Shown: positions 29,874 through 38,454 of the stretch, piece after piece
Position numbering within the stretch: the stretch's first letter is position 1
Layout: each line of letters starts with the position of its first letter
From: an uncultured Pseudomonas sp.
GTDB lineage: Bacteria > Pseudomonadota > Gammaproteobacteria > Pseudomonadales > Pseudomonadaceae
Assembly: GCF_946886105.1 (NCBI RefSeq)
Contig: NZ_CAMPHV010000006.1
Coordinates: forward strand, 1-64,000
DNA length: 64,000 bases
Reading direction: 5' to 3'
The notes under the pieces: generated by a model
Databases searched by the model: none
Told to the model about the DNA's origin: nothing
Seen by the model: the letters and a program-made list of their open reading frames with translations, nothing else
Position numbers and translations under genes: made by a program

Positions 29874-30254
29874 CTACGGTTTTGCAAGTTGCGCTTCGAC
29901 CAGTTGCAACAGTGCCTTGTAGCTGAACGGCTTGGTGATGAAGTCATCGAAGTCGGCGGTTTCGATCTGCGAGATCTCGTTGATCAAGGCATGCGCCGAC
30001 ATCCCGATCAGTTTGATCGAGCGCGTTTGCGGCGCGCTTTTCAGCTGCCGCGCCGCGGTCACGCCATCCATGCCGGGCAGGTTGATGTCCAACAGGATAA
30101 GTGCCGGCTGGAAGGCTTCGAGCAGGCGCATCCCCTCTTCTGCGGAGCCCACGGTGGTGCAGGCATAGCCGCTGCATTCCAGTACATCGCGAACAAGGAT
30201 CTGGGTCGCGATGTCGTCCTCGATCAGCAGAACAGCGCCCTTGTGCTCAGTCAT
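29874..30254 (-). CDS. Single-domain response regulator
   Basis: Receiver domain alone, 126 residues: acidic pair in LIEDD, phospho-acceptor Asp56 in LLDINLPGMDG, Ser86 in GMSAH and Lys108 in ITKPF. No DNA-binding or enzymatic output. It is the last gene of the six-gene operon starting at 36588, 3 bp after the receiver-kinase gene. It could be the terminal acceptor or a phosphate sink of the relay (inference). Confidence 0.92.
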   Translation of the reverse strand: MTEHKGAVLLIEDDIATQILVRDVLECSGYACTTVGSAEEGMRLLEAFQPALILLDINLPGMDGVTAARQLKSAPQTRSIKLIGMSAHALINEISQIETADFDDFITKPFSYKALLQLVEAQLAKP

Positions 30255-30257
30255 CGG

Positions 30258-31427
30258 CTAAGCCTCGGTATGCCCATTGCCGTGGCTGCGAGGCAGGAAC
30301 AGGGTAAAACAGCTGCCGACAGCGACTTCGCTCTCCACCGTTACCCGCCCACCGTGCAGAGCGGCCAAGCGGCTCACCAGGGCCAATCCCAGGCCGGTGC
30401 CTTCGACGTGGGTCTTGCGCATGGGCGATGAGGCCTGCTCGAACGGCTGGAATATTCGCGCCAGATCCTCGGATGAGATGCCACACCCCTCGTCCGCCAC
30501 GGCCAGCATGATTTCGTCAGCGCCAGCTAAATCGGCGCTGAGGGTCACCCGCTTGCCGGCCTCGGTGAACTTGAGGGCGTTGCCGAGCAGGTTGATCAGC
30601 ATCTGCTTGACCCGCAACGGGTCCCATTCGACCTCCCCCAACCGCTCGTCGATATGGCAAACCAGGGTTACGCCGCGACGCTGCGCCTTCTCCTTCATCA
30701 ACCCCAGAACCGCTTCGATCAGCGGCCGCACCTCGCTGCGCTGCAGTTCCAACTCCAGCTTGCCGGCTTCGATTTTGGAAAGGTCGAGCAGGTCGTTGAT
30801 GATCAGCAGCAGATAGGAGCCGCTGTTGTAGATTTCGCGGCAGTACTGTTTCTGCTTGTCGTTCAGCGGGCCGAGCATTTCGTCCAACAGCACTTCGGAA
30901 AAACCGAGCACGGCATTCAGCGGCGTGCGCAGCTCATGGGACATGGCGGAAAGAAAATTGTCCTTGTACTGGTTACCGACCTCCAGTTTGCGATTTTGCT
31001 CTTCCAGACGCGCCCGGCTGGTTTTCACTTCATCGTCCAGGTACTTGTGCGCCAGATGATGCTGCAAACGTGCGACCAACACCGGGAAATCGACGGGTTT
31101 CTCGATGTAGTCGTTCGCCCCGGCGGCAAAGGCGGACACCACATCCTCGCCCTCGTTTCTCGCTGTCACCATCAACACCGGCAAGCTGATGGAGTCATGG
31201 CTCCGGCGCAGCACAGCGAGCACTTCGAGGCCGTCCATCTCCGGCATCATCATGTCGAGCAGCATGATATCGGGCGCCTGTTCGGCGACCATCTGCAGCG
31301 CCTGCTTACCGCTTGTCGCCTGGCTGCAGCGATAGCCCTGTCGGCTCAGGCGCTTGGCCAACAGCTGGCAGTTGGTCGGGTTGTCGTCGACGATCAGAAT
31401 CGCCGCCTCCTTACTCCGGGTCGTCAT
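30258..31427 (-). CDS. Soluble receiver-histidine kinase
   Basis: Protein of 389 residues with the receiver first: Asp58 in LLDMMMPEMDG, Thr89 in MVTAR, Lys110 in IEKPVDF. A helical linker (about 128-155) is followed by HisKA with phospho-acceptor His164 in SHELRTPLNAVLGFSEV, then HATPase_c with N-box LLGNALKFTE, G1 DEGCGIS and G2 GTGLGLAL. No membrane segment, so it is cytoplasmic and its kinase activity is probably set by phosphorylation of its own receiver. ATG at 31427 overlaps the previous gene by 17 bp; an earlier start at 31436 is possible. Confidence 0.93.
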   Translation of the reverse strand: MTTRSKEAAILIVDDNPTNCQLLAKRLSRQGYRCSQATSGKQALQMVAEQAPDIMLLDMMMPEMDGLEVLAVLRRSHDSISLPVLMVTARNEGEDVVSAFAAGANDYIEKPVDFPVLVARLQHHLAHKYLDDEVKTSRARLEEQNRKLEVGNQYKDNFLSAMSHELRTPLNAVLGFSEVLLDEMLGPLNDKQKQYCREIYNSGSYLLLIINDLLDLSKIEAGKLELELQRSEVRPLIEAVLGLMKEKAQRRGVTLVCHIDERLGEVEWDPLRVKQMLINLLGNALKFTEAGKRVTLSADLAGADEIMLAVADEGCGISSEDLARIFQPFEQASSPMRKTHVEGTGLGLALVSRLAALHGGRVTVESEVAVGSCFTLFLPRSHGNGHTEA

Positions 31428-31791
31428 AGGCTTCACCCAGATGGTTGCGAATCTTGCTCAGCAACTGCGGAAAATTGATCGGCTTGGTTTCGTAATCGTC
31501 GCAACCGGCTGCCAGGGCCTTTTGCTGATCTTCGAGCAAGGCGTGGGCGGTCAAGGCAATGATCGGAACATGCCGCAGAGGGCCGCCCTTGATGATTCGC
31601 GTGGCCTGGTAACCGTCCATTTCCGGCAGGCTCAAATCCATCAGAATCAGGTTCGGCCGCAGGTTCTGCAGCAAATCCAGCGCGTGTACGCCATTGACCG
31701 CCCAGGCGGTTTTGAAGCCCTGACGCTTGAGCCGGCGCAACAGCATGTCGGCGTTCATTTCGTTGTCTTCGACCACCAGTAGCAGTGCCAC
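31411..31791 (-). CDS. Single-domain response regulator
   Basis: Receiver domain alone, 126 residues: acidic pocket VVEDNE, phospho-acceptor Asp52 in LMDLSLPEMDG, Thr81 in ALTAH and Lys103 in ETKPINF. It resembles DivK-type single receivers in shape. It lies 3 bp after the large hybrid kinase and overlaps the next gene, so it is made in step with both kinases. A role as phosphate shuttle between them is inferred. Confidence 0.93.
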   Translation of the reverse strand: MALLLVVEDNEMNADMLLRRLKRQGFKTAWAVNGVHALDLLQNLRPNLILMDLSLPEMDGYQATRIIKGGPLRHVPIIALTAHALLEDQQKALAAGCDDYETKPINFPQLLSKIRNHLGEAYDDPE

Positions 31792-31794
31792 GGC

Positions 31795-34158
31795 TCAACC
31801 CCCCGAGCGTTTGCGGGCATCCCGCTGGTTATCCAGAATGGTTTCGATGTTGTCGACCAGCTCCTGGCGGCTGTAATCGCCTTTTTTGATGATCAAGCGA
31901 GTGTGCTGCAACAGCAGGCTGCGTTCTTTATGCGAGAGGTCATGGGCCGAGATGACGATGATCGGAATCTTGGCGAACTCCGGATGCTTGCGCACCTCAT
32001 CGATGAACTCGAAGCCGTTCATCACCGGCATGATCAGGTCGAGCAGGATGATCATGGTGCCCTGTTCGCGCTGCAACGCATCGAGGCCTTCGCGACCGTT
32101 TTCGGCCTTGATCAGGCGATAGTCCATATCGGCCAAGTAGGCATCCAACAGATTGCGCGTATGCAGATCGTCGTCGATCAACAGGACCTTGTTACTGGAG
32201 GACCTGCGGTAGTTCTTCAGCGTATCCAGCAGCTTGCTCTTGCTGATCGGTTTGACCAGATAGTCGTCGGCGCCCAAGGCATAACCCTTTTCCTTGTCAG
32301 CGACTATCGTATAGAGCACGACGGGAATGGACATGGTTCTGGTTTCGGACTTCAGCTTCTGCAGCACCTGCCAACCGTCCATTTCCGGCATCAGAATATC
32401 CAGCACCACTACATCGAAACGCTCCTCCATGGCCCGTTTCAGTCCCTCCTCGCCGGACATCGCCGAATGGATCCGGTAACCGTGGCGGGACAATTGATGG
32501 CGCAGGATGTTGTGCACCGCCTCGTCGTCGTCGATCAGCAACAGCTCCGTTTGCTCTCCGGGATCGCCGAGTTCTATCGAGCCGGTATGTTTGAAACCCG
32601 GCGTTTCGCTCTCGATCAACAGCTCCCCAATATTTTCCAGTTGCGCGGGAAACTTCACGGTAAAGGTCGAGCCTTTGCCCACCTCGCTGTGCACCGCTAT
32701 GTCGCCACCCAACATCTTCGCGTATGAGCGGCTGATCGCCAGGCCCAGCCCGGTTCCGCCATATTTGCGGGTGGTCGAGGCATCCGCCTGACTGAAGGGT
32801 TTGAACAGCCCTTCCAGACTCTCCTGGCTGATACCGATGCCGCTATCGTGCACGCTGAACTCCACCTGCTCTCCCGCCGCCTCGTGCAGGCGCGTACAGG
32901 TGAGATCCACCTGGCCCTGATAGGTGAACTTCACCGCGTTGCTGAGCAGATTGAACAGGATCTGGCGGATCTTGGTCACATCGCCATGGATGATGCCGAT
33001 CTCGCCCTCGACATTGATGCGCAGCTGATTACCCCGCGACTCGGCCAACGGCATGATGGTGCCGACCACATCCTGGATCAGGTCGTCTACATTGAAGGCC
33101 TCGATGTTCAGGTCCATCTTGCCGGCTTCGATCTTCGACAGGTCGAGGATGTCGTTGATCAGGCTCAGCAGGTGTTTGCCCGCCGAGCGGATCTTGTCGA
33201 CATCGTCCGCTACTTCTACCCGGTCCAGCTCCACATCGTTCATTTCATCCTGGAGCATTTCGCTGTAACCGATGATGGCGTTCAACGGCGTGCGCAGCTC
33301 ATGGCTCATATTGGCGAGGAACTGGCTCTTGGCCTTATTCGCGGCTTCTGCGCGGTTGCGCATGGCGATCAGATCCCGCTCGACCTCCTTGCGCTCGCGG
33401 ATCTCGGTTTCCAGTATCTCGTTCCAGGAGCGAATCGACTCCTGCTTGGACAATTCCGCCAGCATGGTATTGAGGCTGTCGACCAGGGTGCCGACTTCGT
33501 CGTCGTTGTGCTTGACCGCCCGGGCATTGAAATCCTTGGCCCTGGATACCTGGGTCGCCCAGCTCGACAAGGCGCTGAGCGGACGGGTGATATGGATGTT
33601 GAGCCAATAGGAAACCAACACCGTCAGCAGCAGCAAGCCGCCGAGCAAACCCAAGAACACCCGGTAGAGGTTGCTTTTGACCTCCGTCCACTCCCCCAGG
33701 TCGATCTGCAGGAACAGGCGCCCCTTGACCTCGTTGGCGACGACGATGGGCACCGAGGTGTAGTAGTGATCGTCCTCCAGCCATACCCGTTCGCTTTCCC
33801 GCAGCTCGGCCAGGGCATCGGCACCGACGCCGTCGGGGTAGGCGGCGAAGAGTTCTCCATCCTTTTGGATCAGCGCCATTTTGATATGACTGTTGCCTTT
33901 CGCCGCGGCGAGGACGTTCTTCGCCGCCTCGGCATCGTCGAAGGTCACGGCGGCGCGGCTGTTATCGGCCAATACCGTGGCCAGCACCTCCAGGTCTCGT
34001 TGGGTTTTCTGATGGAAATAGCTGTTGGCGAACCAGGTCAGGGACACCGCGCAAATCAGCAAAACCAACAGCGCATAGCCAACGATGGTGAACTGCAATT
34101 TCTGTCGCAGCGAGGTTCTGCGCCACCAGGGCCGCCGCTCATGGACAGGCTCGGACAT
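31795..34158 (-). CDS. Membrane hybrid histidine kinase with two receivers
   Basis: Protein of 787 residues. Membrane helix at about 22-45; periplasmic segment about 46-164 with the LATVLADNSRAAVTFDDAEA pattern typical of CHASE8, the input domain of the diguanylate cyclase YfiN; second helix about 165-187; HAMP about 188-240; short coiled coil; HisKA with His286 in SHELRTPLNAIIGYSEM; HATPase_c with N-box LLSNAVKFT and G2 GTGLGLAI; receiver 1 with Asp587, Thr617 and Lys636; receiver 2 with Asp707, Ser737 and Lys758 or 759. No HPt domain is seen. It starts directly after the YfiR-like gene, with no bases between. Confidence 0.93.
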   Translation of the reverse strand: MSEPVHERRPWWRRTSLRQKLQFTIVGYALLVLLICAVSLTWFANSYFHQKTQRDLEVLATVLADNSRAAVTFDDAEAAKNVLAAAKGNSHIKMALIQKDGELFAAYPDGVGADALAELRESERVWLEDDHYYTSVPIVVANEVKGRLFLQIDLGEWTEVKSNLYRVFLGLLGGLLLLTVLVSYWLNIHITRPLSALSSWATQVSRAKDFNARAVKHNDDEVGTLVDSLNTMLAELSKQESIRSWNEILETEIRERKEVERDLIAMRNRAEAANKAKSQFLANMSHELRTPLNAIIGYSEMLQDEMNDVELDRVEVADDVDKIRSAGKHLLSLINDILDLSKIEAGKMDLNIEAFNVDDLIQDVVGTIMPLAESRGNQLRINVEGEIGIIHGDVTKIRQILFNLLSNAVKFTYQGQVDLTCTRLHEAAGEQVEFSVHDSGIGISQESLEGLFKPFSQADASTTRKYGGTGLGLAISRSYAKMLGGDIAVHSEVGKGSTFTVKFPAQLENIGELLIESETPGFKHTGSIELGDPGEQTELLLIDDDEAVHNILRHQLSRHGYRIHSAMSGEEGLKRAMEERFDVVVLDILMPEMDGWQVLQKLKSETRTMSIPVVLYTIVADKEKGYALGADDYLVKPISKSKLLDTLKNYRRSSSNKVLLIDDDLHTRNLLDAYLADMDYRLIKAENGREGLDALQREQGTMIILLDLIMPVMNGFEFIDEVRKHPEFAKIPIIVISAHDLSHKERSLLLQHTRLIIKKGDYSRQELVDNIETILDNQRDARKRSGG

Positions 34159-34710
34159 TTACTTGACCCCCAACTGGATGAGTTGCGCATCTATCTTGAA
34201 GTCGGTCTTGCTCAGCAACTTTTCGTTGATGCGGAAGCGGATGGTGTCGTTCTGCTCGAACAACTCGATCAGCCCGCCATGGCGGATAAAGGGCGAGAAC
34301 TCTCCGATGGTCAGCACCTGGGCCTCATCGACTTTCGCCAGAATCGCATCCGTGCCCTGGCGCTCCGAGTCGATCAGATAAAGCACATTGCAGCGTCCGA
34401 GGTCGGAAGCGTCGGTGTAGTGACCAAGGCGCAGGACCTTGACCCGACCTTGCGGTGTCGTGGAGCCGTCGATGGCATCCAGCGCCGAACCGAAGCGATC
34501 CTCGCCGAGCACGCAGACATTCAATTGGCCTTCACCGCGCAAGGCCGTTTCAGGAAAGCGCACGAACTGCAGGAAGTTATAGATGTAGGAGGCTTTGATC
34601 TGGTACGCGATGTCCGCCGCCTGGGCCAGCAACGACGGCGCGCAGCTCAAGCCGACGCCTAACAGCAGGCAACGCAAGCCGCTCGAACAACACCCTAACC
34701 ATGAGCCCAT
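34159..34710 (-). CDS. YfiR-family periplasmic protein (DUF4154)
   Basis: Protein of 183 residues. A hydrophobic N-terminus ends near LLAQAAD, consistent with a signal peptide. The mature part opens IAYQIKASYIYNFLQFVRFPE and continues LNVCVLGEDRFGSALD, the YfiR/DUF4154 signatures. YfiR in P. aeruginosa is a periplasmic repressor of the diguanylate cyclase YfiN. Here the neighbour is instead a kinase with a YfiN-like periplasmic domain, so YfiR-like control of the kinase is inferred. Cysteines are present but I did not establish whether the YfiR disulfide pairs are conserved. Spaced 3 bp from the receptor gene. Confidence 0.9.
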   Translation of the reverse strand: MGSWLGCCSSGLRCLLLGVGLSCAPSLLAQAADIAYQIKASYIYNFLQFVRFPETALRGEGQLNVCVLGEDRFGSALDAIDGSTTPQGRVKVLRLGHYTDASDLGRCNVLYLIDSERQGTDAILAKVDEAQVLTIGEFSPFIRHGGLIELFEQNDTIRFRINEKLLSKTDFKIDAQLIQLGVK

Positions 34711-34713
34711 GAG

Positions 34714-36588
34714 CTAGAACTCCTGGGTCAGGTAAAGGGCCAGATCCGGCTCCACCGCATTGGCCGCGTTGACGCCCCACTCGAAATGCTCGGAATGCCC
34801 GAGATGGCGCGCGACCAGTTGCAACTGGGTTTTCTGCGCGGGGCGCCAAGCCAGGCTGAGGTCGCCAGCCCAGTAACTGGAAATCCGCTGTCCGGGCAGG
34901 GCATCGACATAACGCAGGTAGGCGTTCAACTGCCAGCGCGGGTTGATGTCCCAGAGCGAGATCAACTGCAGCATATCCCTCGGCATGTTGCCCTCGACCA
35001 CCCTGGGGTCGCTCACGCCAGCACTGCCACGCGACAGCGACATATCCATCTCGGCATGGCTGTAGTTCAGGCGTAGCAGCCAATTGCTCCGCGCCTGGTA
35101 GCTCAGGGAGGTCTCGATGCCCTTGACCGTACCGCCCATTTCGTTGCCCAGGGTGGGCGGTTCGAGCGTCAGCAGATCACGGTATTCGGACCAGTAGGCG
35201 GCGATATCCAGCTGCCAGCGCTCCTGCCACTGCTGACGCCAACCCAACTCGTAAACGCTGGCGTATTCCGGCTTGAGGTTCTGTCCAGCCACCAGGCTCG
35301 GCGGCGAGAAAATATCGTGTTCCAGACGAGTCGGGGTGCGCACCGCCTTCGACCAGGCGGCCCAGATCAACGCATCGTCGAAGGCATAGGACGCGCGCAC
35401 GCTGGGTTGCCACTCCTCGTTGGAATAGTCGTTGCGCTCGTATTTCGTGCCCAGGATGAGATGCAGACGATCGTCGAGAAACGCCATGTCGTCCTGGATA
35501 AAGGCGCTCATCAGCTCATCACTACGGCGCACTGGAAGCAGCAAGCCAGCGGGCCGGGTTTCGACCTCATCGTCGATCTGTCGATAGCCGACACCGGCGA
35601 CCAGCTCATGGTTGCGCCAGCGCTGCAGCACTTGATAGTCGAAACTCCAGACCTGGCGTTTGTCGATCAGGCTGCGGGTTTCCAGAGTGGTGTCGTCGTA
35701 ATAGAGCTGCAGTTCATGGGTACGCTCGGTGCTCGGCGAGTAAGCCCAGTCCAGTTTGAGGTTGCCGCCATCCTGCGCCTGGCCAGTGGCCCCAAGGCCG
35801 TGATCCTTGGGCCCGAGATCGCCCTGGTAGAGATCCCCTTGCAGCGTCAGGTGGCCCTGCTCCGGCGAGTCGCGGTCGAGGCGGAAACCCGATTGGCGCA
35901 TACGCGCGCCGTCGTCGCGGAAGGCGCGGGAAGTCGGCCCGCTGCCGCTGTCGTCACGCTCGGTGAATTTGCCGTAGACCCTCGCGGTGGTCTGTTCGTC
36001 GATCCGCCAGCCATAGCGCGCCTGGACCAGACCGCGTTCCTCCAGGCCCGCGCCCAGCTTGATCTGGCCGCCCAGGGTGTCGCGGCTGTCCTTGGTGATG
36101 ATATTGATCACCCCGTTCACCGCGTTGGCGCCCCAGGTAGTGCCGCCGGGGCCACGAATCACCTCGATGCGCTCGACGTCCTCCAGCACCACATCCTTCT
36201 CTTCCCAGAGCACCCCGGAAAACAGCGGGCTGTAGATGCTGCGCCCGTCGATCATGACCAGCAGCTTGTTGGCCGTGCGCGAATTGAAGCCGCGGATGCT
36301 GATCGCCCACTTGTTGGCCTCCATGCGCGCCACCTCAACCCCCGGCACATAACGCAGCGCCTCGGCGATATGGGTCACGCCCATGCGCCTGATTTCGTCC
36401 TGGGTAATCACATAAACCGCGGCGGGCGCGCGATTCAGCGACTCCGACTTGCGCGACAAGGAGGTGATTTTCAGGGTCATCAGCTCGGCCAGGCTGGTGC
36501 CCTTGATATCGAGCGCCAACTGCAGCGGCTCAGCGGCGACCGCGCAGCTCAAACTGGTGCAGAACATCCCTATCAGCAACGGTTTCAT
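34714..36588 (-). CDS. TonB-dependent outer-membrane receptor
   Basis: Receptor of 624 residues with signal peptide (about 1-18, ending VAA). The plug domain runs from about residue 40 to 165: SLAELMTLKITSLSRKSESL, AAVYVITQDEIRRMG, VIRGPGGTTWGANAVNGVIN. The remainder is a beta-barrel ending in the aromatic C-terminus LYLTQEF. The form of the N-terminal segment fits a subgroup often found beside YfiR-like and kinase genes. Ligand unknown. First gene of the six-gene operon, so the receptor is probably the sensor or uptake arm of the signalling chain. Confidence 0.93.
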   Translation of the reverse strand: MKPLLIGMFCTSLSCAVAAEPLQLALDIKGTSLAELMTLKITSLSRKSESLNRAPAAVYVITQDEIRRMGVTHIAEALRYVPGVEVARMEANKWAISIRGFNSRTANKLLVMIDGRSIYSPLFSGVLWEEKDVVLEDVERIEVIRGPGGTTWGANAVNGVINIITKDSRDTLGGQIKLGAGLEERGLVQARYGWRIDEQTTARVYGKFTERDDSGSGPTSRAFRDDGARMRQSGFRLDRDSPEQGHLTLQGDLYQGDLGPKDHGLGATGQAQDGGNLKLDWAYSPSTERTHELQLYYDDTTLETRSLIDKRQVWSFDYQVLQRWRNHELVAGVGYRQIDDEVETRPAGLLLPVRRSDELMSAFIQDDMAFLDDRLHLILGTKYERNDYSNEEWQPSVRASYAFDDALIWAAWSKAVRTPTRLEHDIFSPPSLVAGQNLKPEYASVYELGWRQQWQERWQLDIAAYWSEYRDLLTLEPPTLGNEMGGTVKGIETSLSYQARSNWLLRLNYSHAEMDMSLSRGSAGVSDPRVVEGNMPRDMLQLISLWDINPRWQLNAYLRYVDALPGQRISSYWAGDLSLAWRPAQKTQLQLVARHLGHSEHFEWGVNAANAVEPDLALYLTQEF

Positions 36589-36856
36589 GATTAGTTTCCC
36601 TAAGCGTCAGGCCCTCATTGCAAGAGCCAACGATCACCTGAGCGTCTGCCGAGTTCGGCGCTGACCTGCCGATTCGAGGCCACGCTGTGCGCGAGGCAGA
36701 GGACCATGCCGGACGAGCAACGCCGAGTTGCCGAGGCAAGCGCAATGCGCCGCTATCGCTTGAAGAAAAGACCATGGGGGACGATTTGCCAAGACCGATT
36801 GGGGTCGGGCGACGGATGAATCGATTTATTCCAGGGCCCCTGAGCGGCGCTGAGGC

Positions 36857-37321
36857 TTACATCGGCTTGAACACCATCAAGGCATAGATCGCCAACATGG
36901 CGGCGAACGCTGGAATCCCGAGCCAGAACCAGGTGCGCGTGTATCGCCAGTAACGTGCCGGCAACGCCTGCTCGGTCGCCAGCGCAGCCAATGCCAAGGC
37001 GCGCATGCGGTACTGCAGCCAGACCACCGGTAACCAGCAAACCCCGGCCAAGGCATACAGCAGCAGGGTCCAGGCGATCCATGGGCTGCTTAGCGAATAG
37101 CCGACGAGATGCAGCATCCACAAACCGGTCAGCGGCTGCAGGATGATCGCCGGGGTGGTGAACAGCCAATCGGCCAACACCACCAGGCGACTCGTGTAGG
37201 CAATAACCCGTACATCGCCACTGCGATCGATCATCCATTTGTAGAAGGCGGTACCGAAACCCACGCCGACCAAAATGGTGGCGCTGAGGATATGCAGCCA
37301 CTTGAGGCTCAGATAGAGCAT
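36857..37321 (-). CDS. DUF2269-family membrane protein
   Basis: Small integral membrane protein of 154 residues with four predicted helices and a LKWLHILSATILVGVGFG start typical of DUF2269. Charged segment LATEQALPARYWRYTR precedes the last helix. Function unknown. It overlaps the end of the saccharopine-dehydrogenase-like gene by 13 bp, so it is co-translated with it. Upstream on the strand lie the ABC exporter and this oxidoreductase, probably one operon. Confidence 0.85.
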   Translation of the reverse strand: MLYLSLKWLHILSATILVGVGFGTAFYKWMIDRSGDVRVIAYTSRLVVLADWLFTTPAIILQPLTGLWMLHLVGYSLSSPWIAWTLLLYALAGVCWLPVVWLQYRMRALALAALATEQALPARYWRYTRTWFWLGIPAFAAMLAIYALMVFKPM

Positions 37322-38424
37322 GGGCGTAGGCCAACTTCGATCTGCAGACCCTCGAGTTCGGCCAGGTATTCGTCGACGTTGAGCAGCCCCATGCAGGGCA
37401 TGGCGCCACGCTGTTCGAGATTACCCGCGGCCAATTTGCGCGCCAGCGCCACCGCCGCCATGCAAGGGATATTCGGCCCATGGTTATCGTGAGCGATCAG
37501 TTCCCAGCACAGGCTCAAGGGCAGGCCATCCGCGCCCCGCCCTTGCAGCTTGACGAACATGCCGCTCAAGCGATCGCCGAACGGCTCCACCAGTACCGCG
37601 CCACGATGCAGCAAAGCGGCCAGGGGCACGCCGCTGCGCAACAAGCCGCCGCGCACCAACCAGGACAACAGCCAGGTACCGAACTGGGTCACGCGCAAGC
37701 CCACGCCCGCCGAGAAACGCACGTTGCGCACGCCCGGATAACGCACGGGAAACAGCTCAAGATCGGGAATATCGCAGTTGCCCAGCCATCGCCGGCCCAG
37801 CGGCGCGGGGAAGTCGTGGGCCGCCAGATCCTGCCAGCCGTAGACCTCGCGCCACTGGCCATCGCGCCACTGGCGAAACGGCTTGCCGCAATAGTTGAGC
37901 ACTGCCGCCAGGGTCGACACGCCCGGGGTTTTCTCCGAGGAGCTGATGCCGTGCCAGATGCTGTCCACACGGCTGAAACGCGGCAATAACTCGTCGATCA
38001 CCGCGGCGCTCAAGGCCGGCACCGAGCTGACGCCGCTGCTGACCAGCACATCGGCCTGGCGCGCCGCCTGGTCGAGTGCGCCGATGCCGCAAGCGAATTC
38101 GCGGGCATCGGCCAGATCGAGGTAATGCGCGCCGGCCGCGATAGCCGCCTGCGCCACGCGGTAATCCTGGCCCTGAAAGGGACCGGCGGTGGAGATCAGC
38201 AGGTCGGCGCCCAGTTCGCTCAGCCGCTCGGCCAGATCCGGCTGGTTGCCATCCAGACGCACCGCACGGCAACCGACCCGGGCCGCCCGGCACTCGGCCT
38301 TGGCCAGGTCGCGCCCAGCGACCCACACCTGCATGCCGGCGATAGTGCATAGGCGGTTGACGATGATAGTGCCGAAATTACCGTAGCCGCCCAGCACCAC
38401 GACCTTGAAATCCTTATCCGCCAC
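37309..38424 (-). CDS. Saccharopine dehydrogenase-like oxidoreductase
   Basis: NAD(P)-binding protein of 371 residues. The N-terminal Rossmann motif is VVLGGYGNFGTIIVNRL, followed by GRDLAKAE and LLISTAGPFQGQDY, the saccharopine dehydrogenase-family pattern. The family has many members without known substrates and this is one. The start is GTG at 38424, with AAGGA upstream; no ATG lies near. It overlaps the DUF2269 gene and follows the ABC exporter gene by 30 bp. Confidence 0.85.
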   Translation of the reverse strand: MADKDFKVVVLGGYGNFGTIIVNRLCTIAGMQVWVAGRDLAKAECRAARVGCRAVRLDGNQPDLAERLSELGADLLISTAGPFQGQDYRVAQAAIAAGAHYLDLADAREFACGIGALDQAARQADVLVSSGVSSVPALSAAVIDELLPRFSRVDSIWHGISSSEKTPGVSTLAAVLNYCGKPFRQWRDGQWREVYGWQDLAAHDFPAPLGRRWLGNCDIPDLELFPVRYPGVRNVRFSAGVGLRVTQFGTWLLSWLVRGGLLRSGVPLAALLHRGAVLVEPFGDRLSGMFVKLQGRGADGLPLSLCWELIAHDNHGPNIPCMAAVALARKLAAGNLEQRGAMPCMGLLNVDEYLAELEGLQIEVGLRPCSI

Positions 38425-38454
38425 TTCGCCAGGTCCTTTTCCGCTATGCCTTTT

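Noticed and set aside
36589..36856. Possible sigma-54 site upstream of the receptor gene
   Set aside because: TTGGC and TTGCA are present on the minus strand but their spacing is too short for a sigma-54 promoter.
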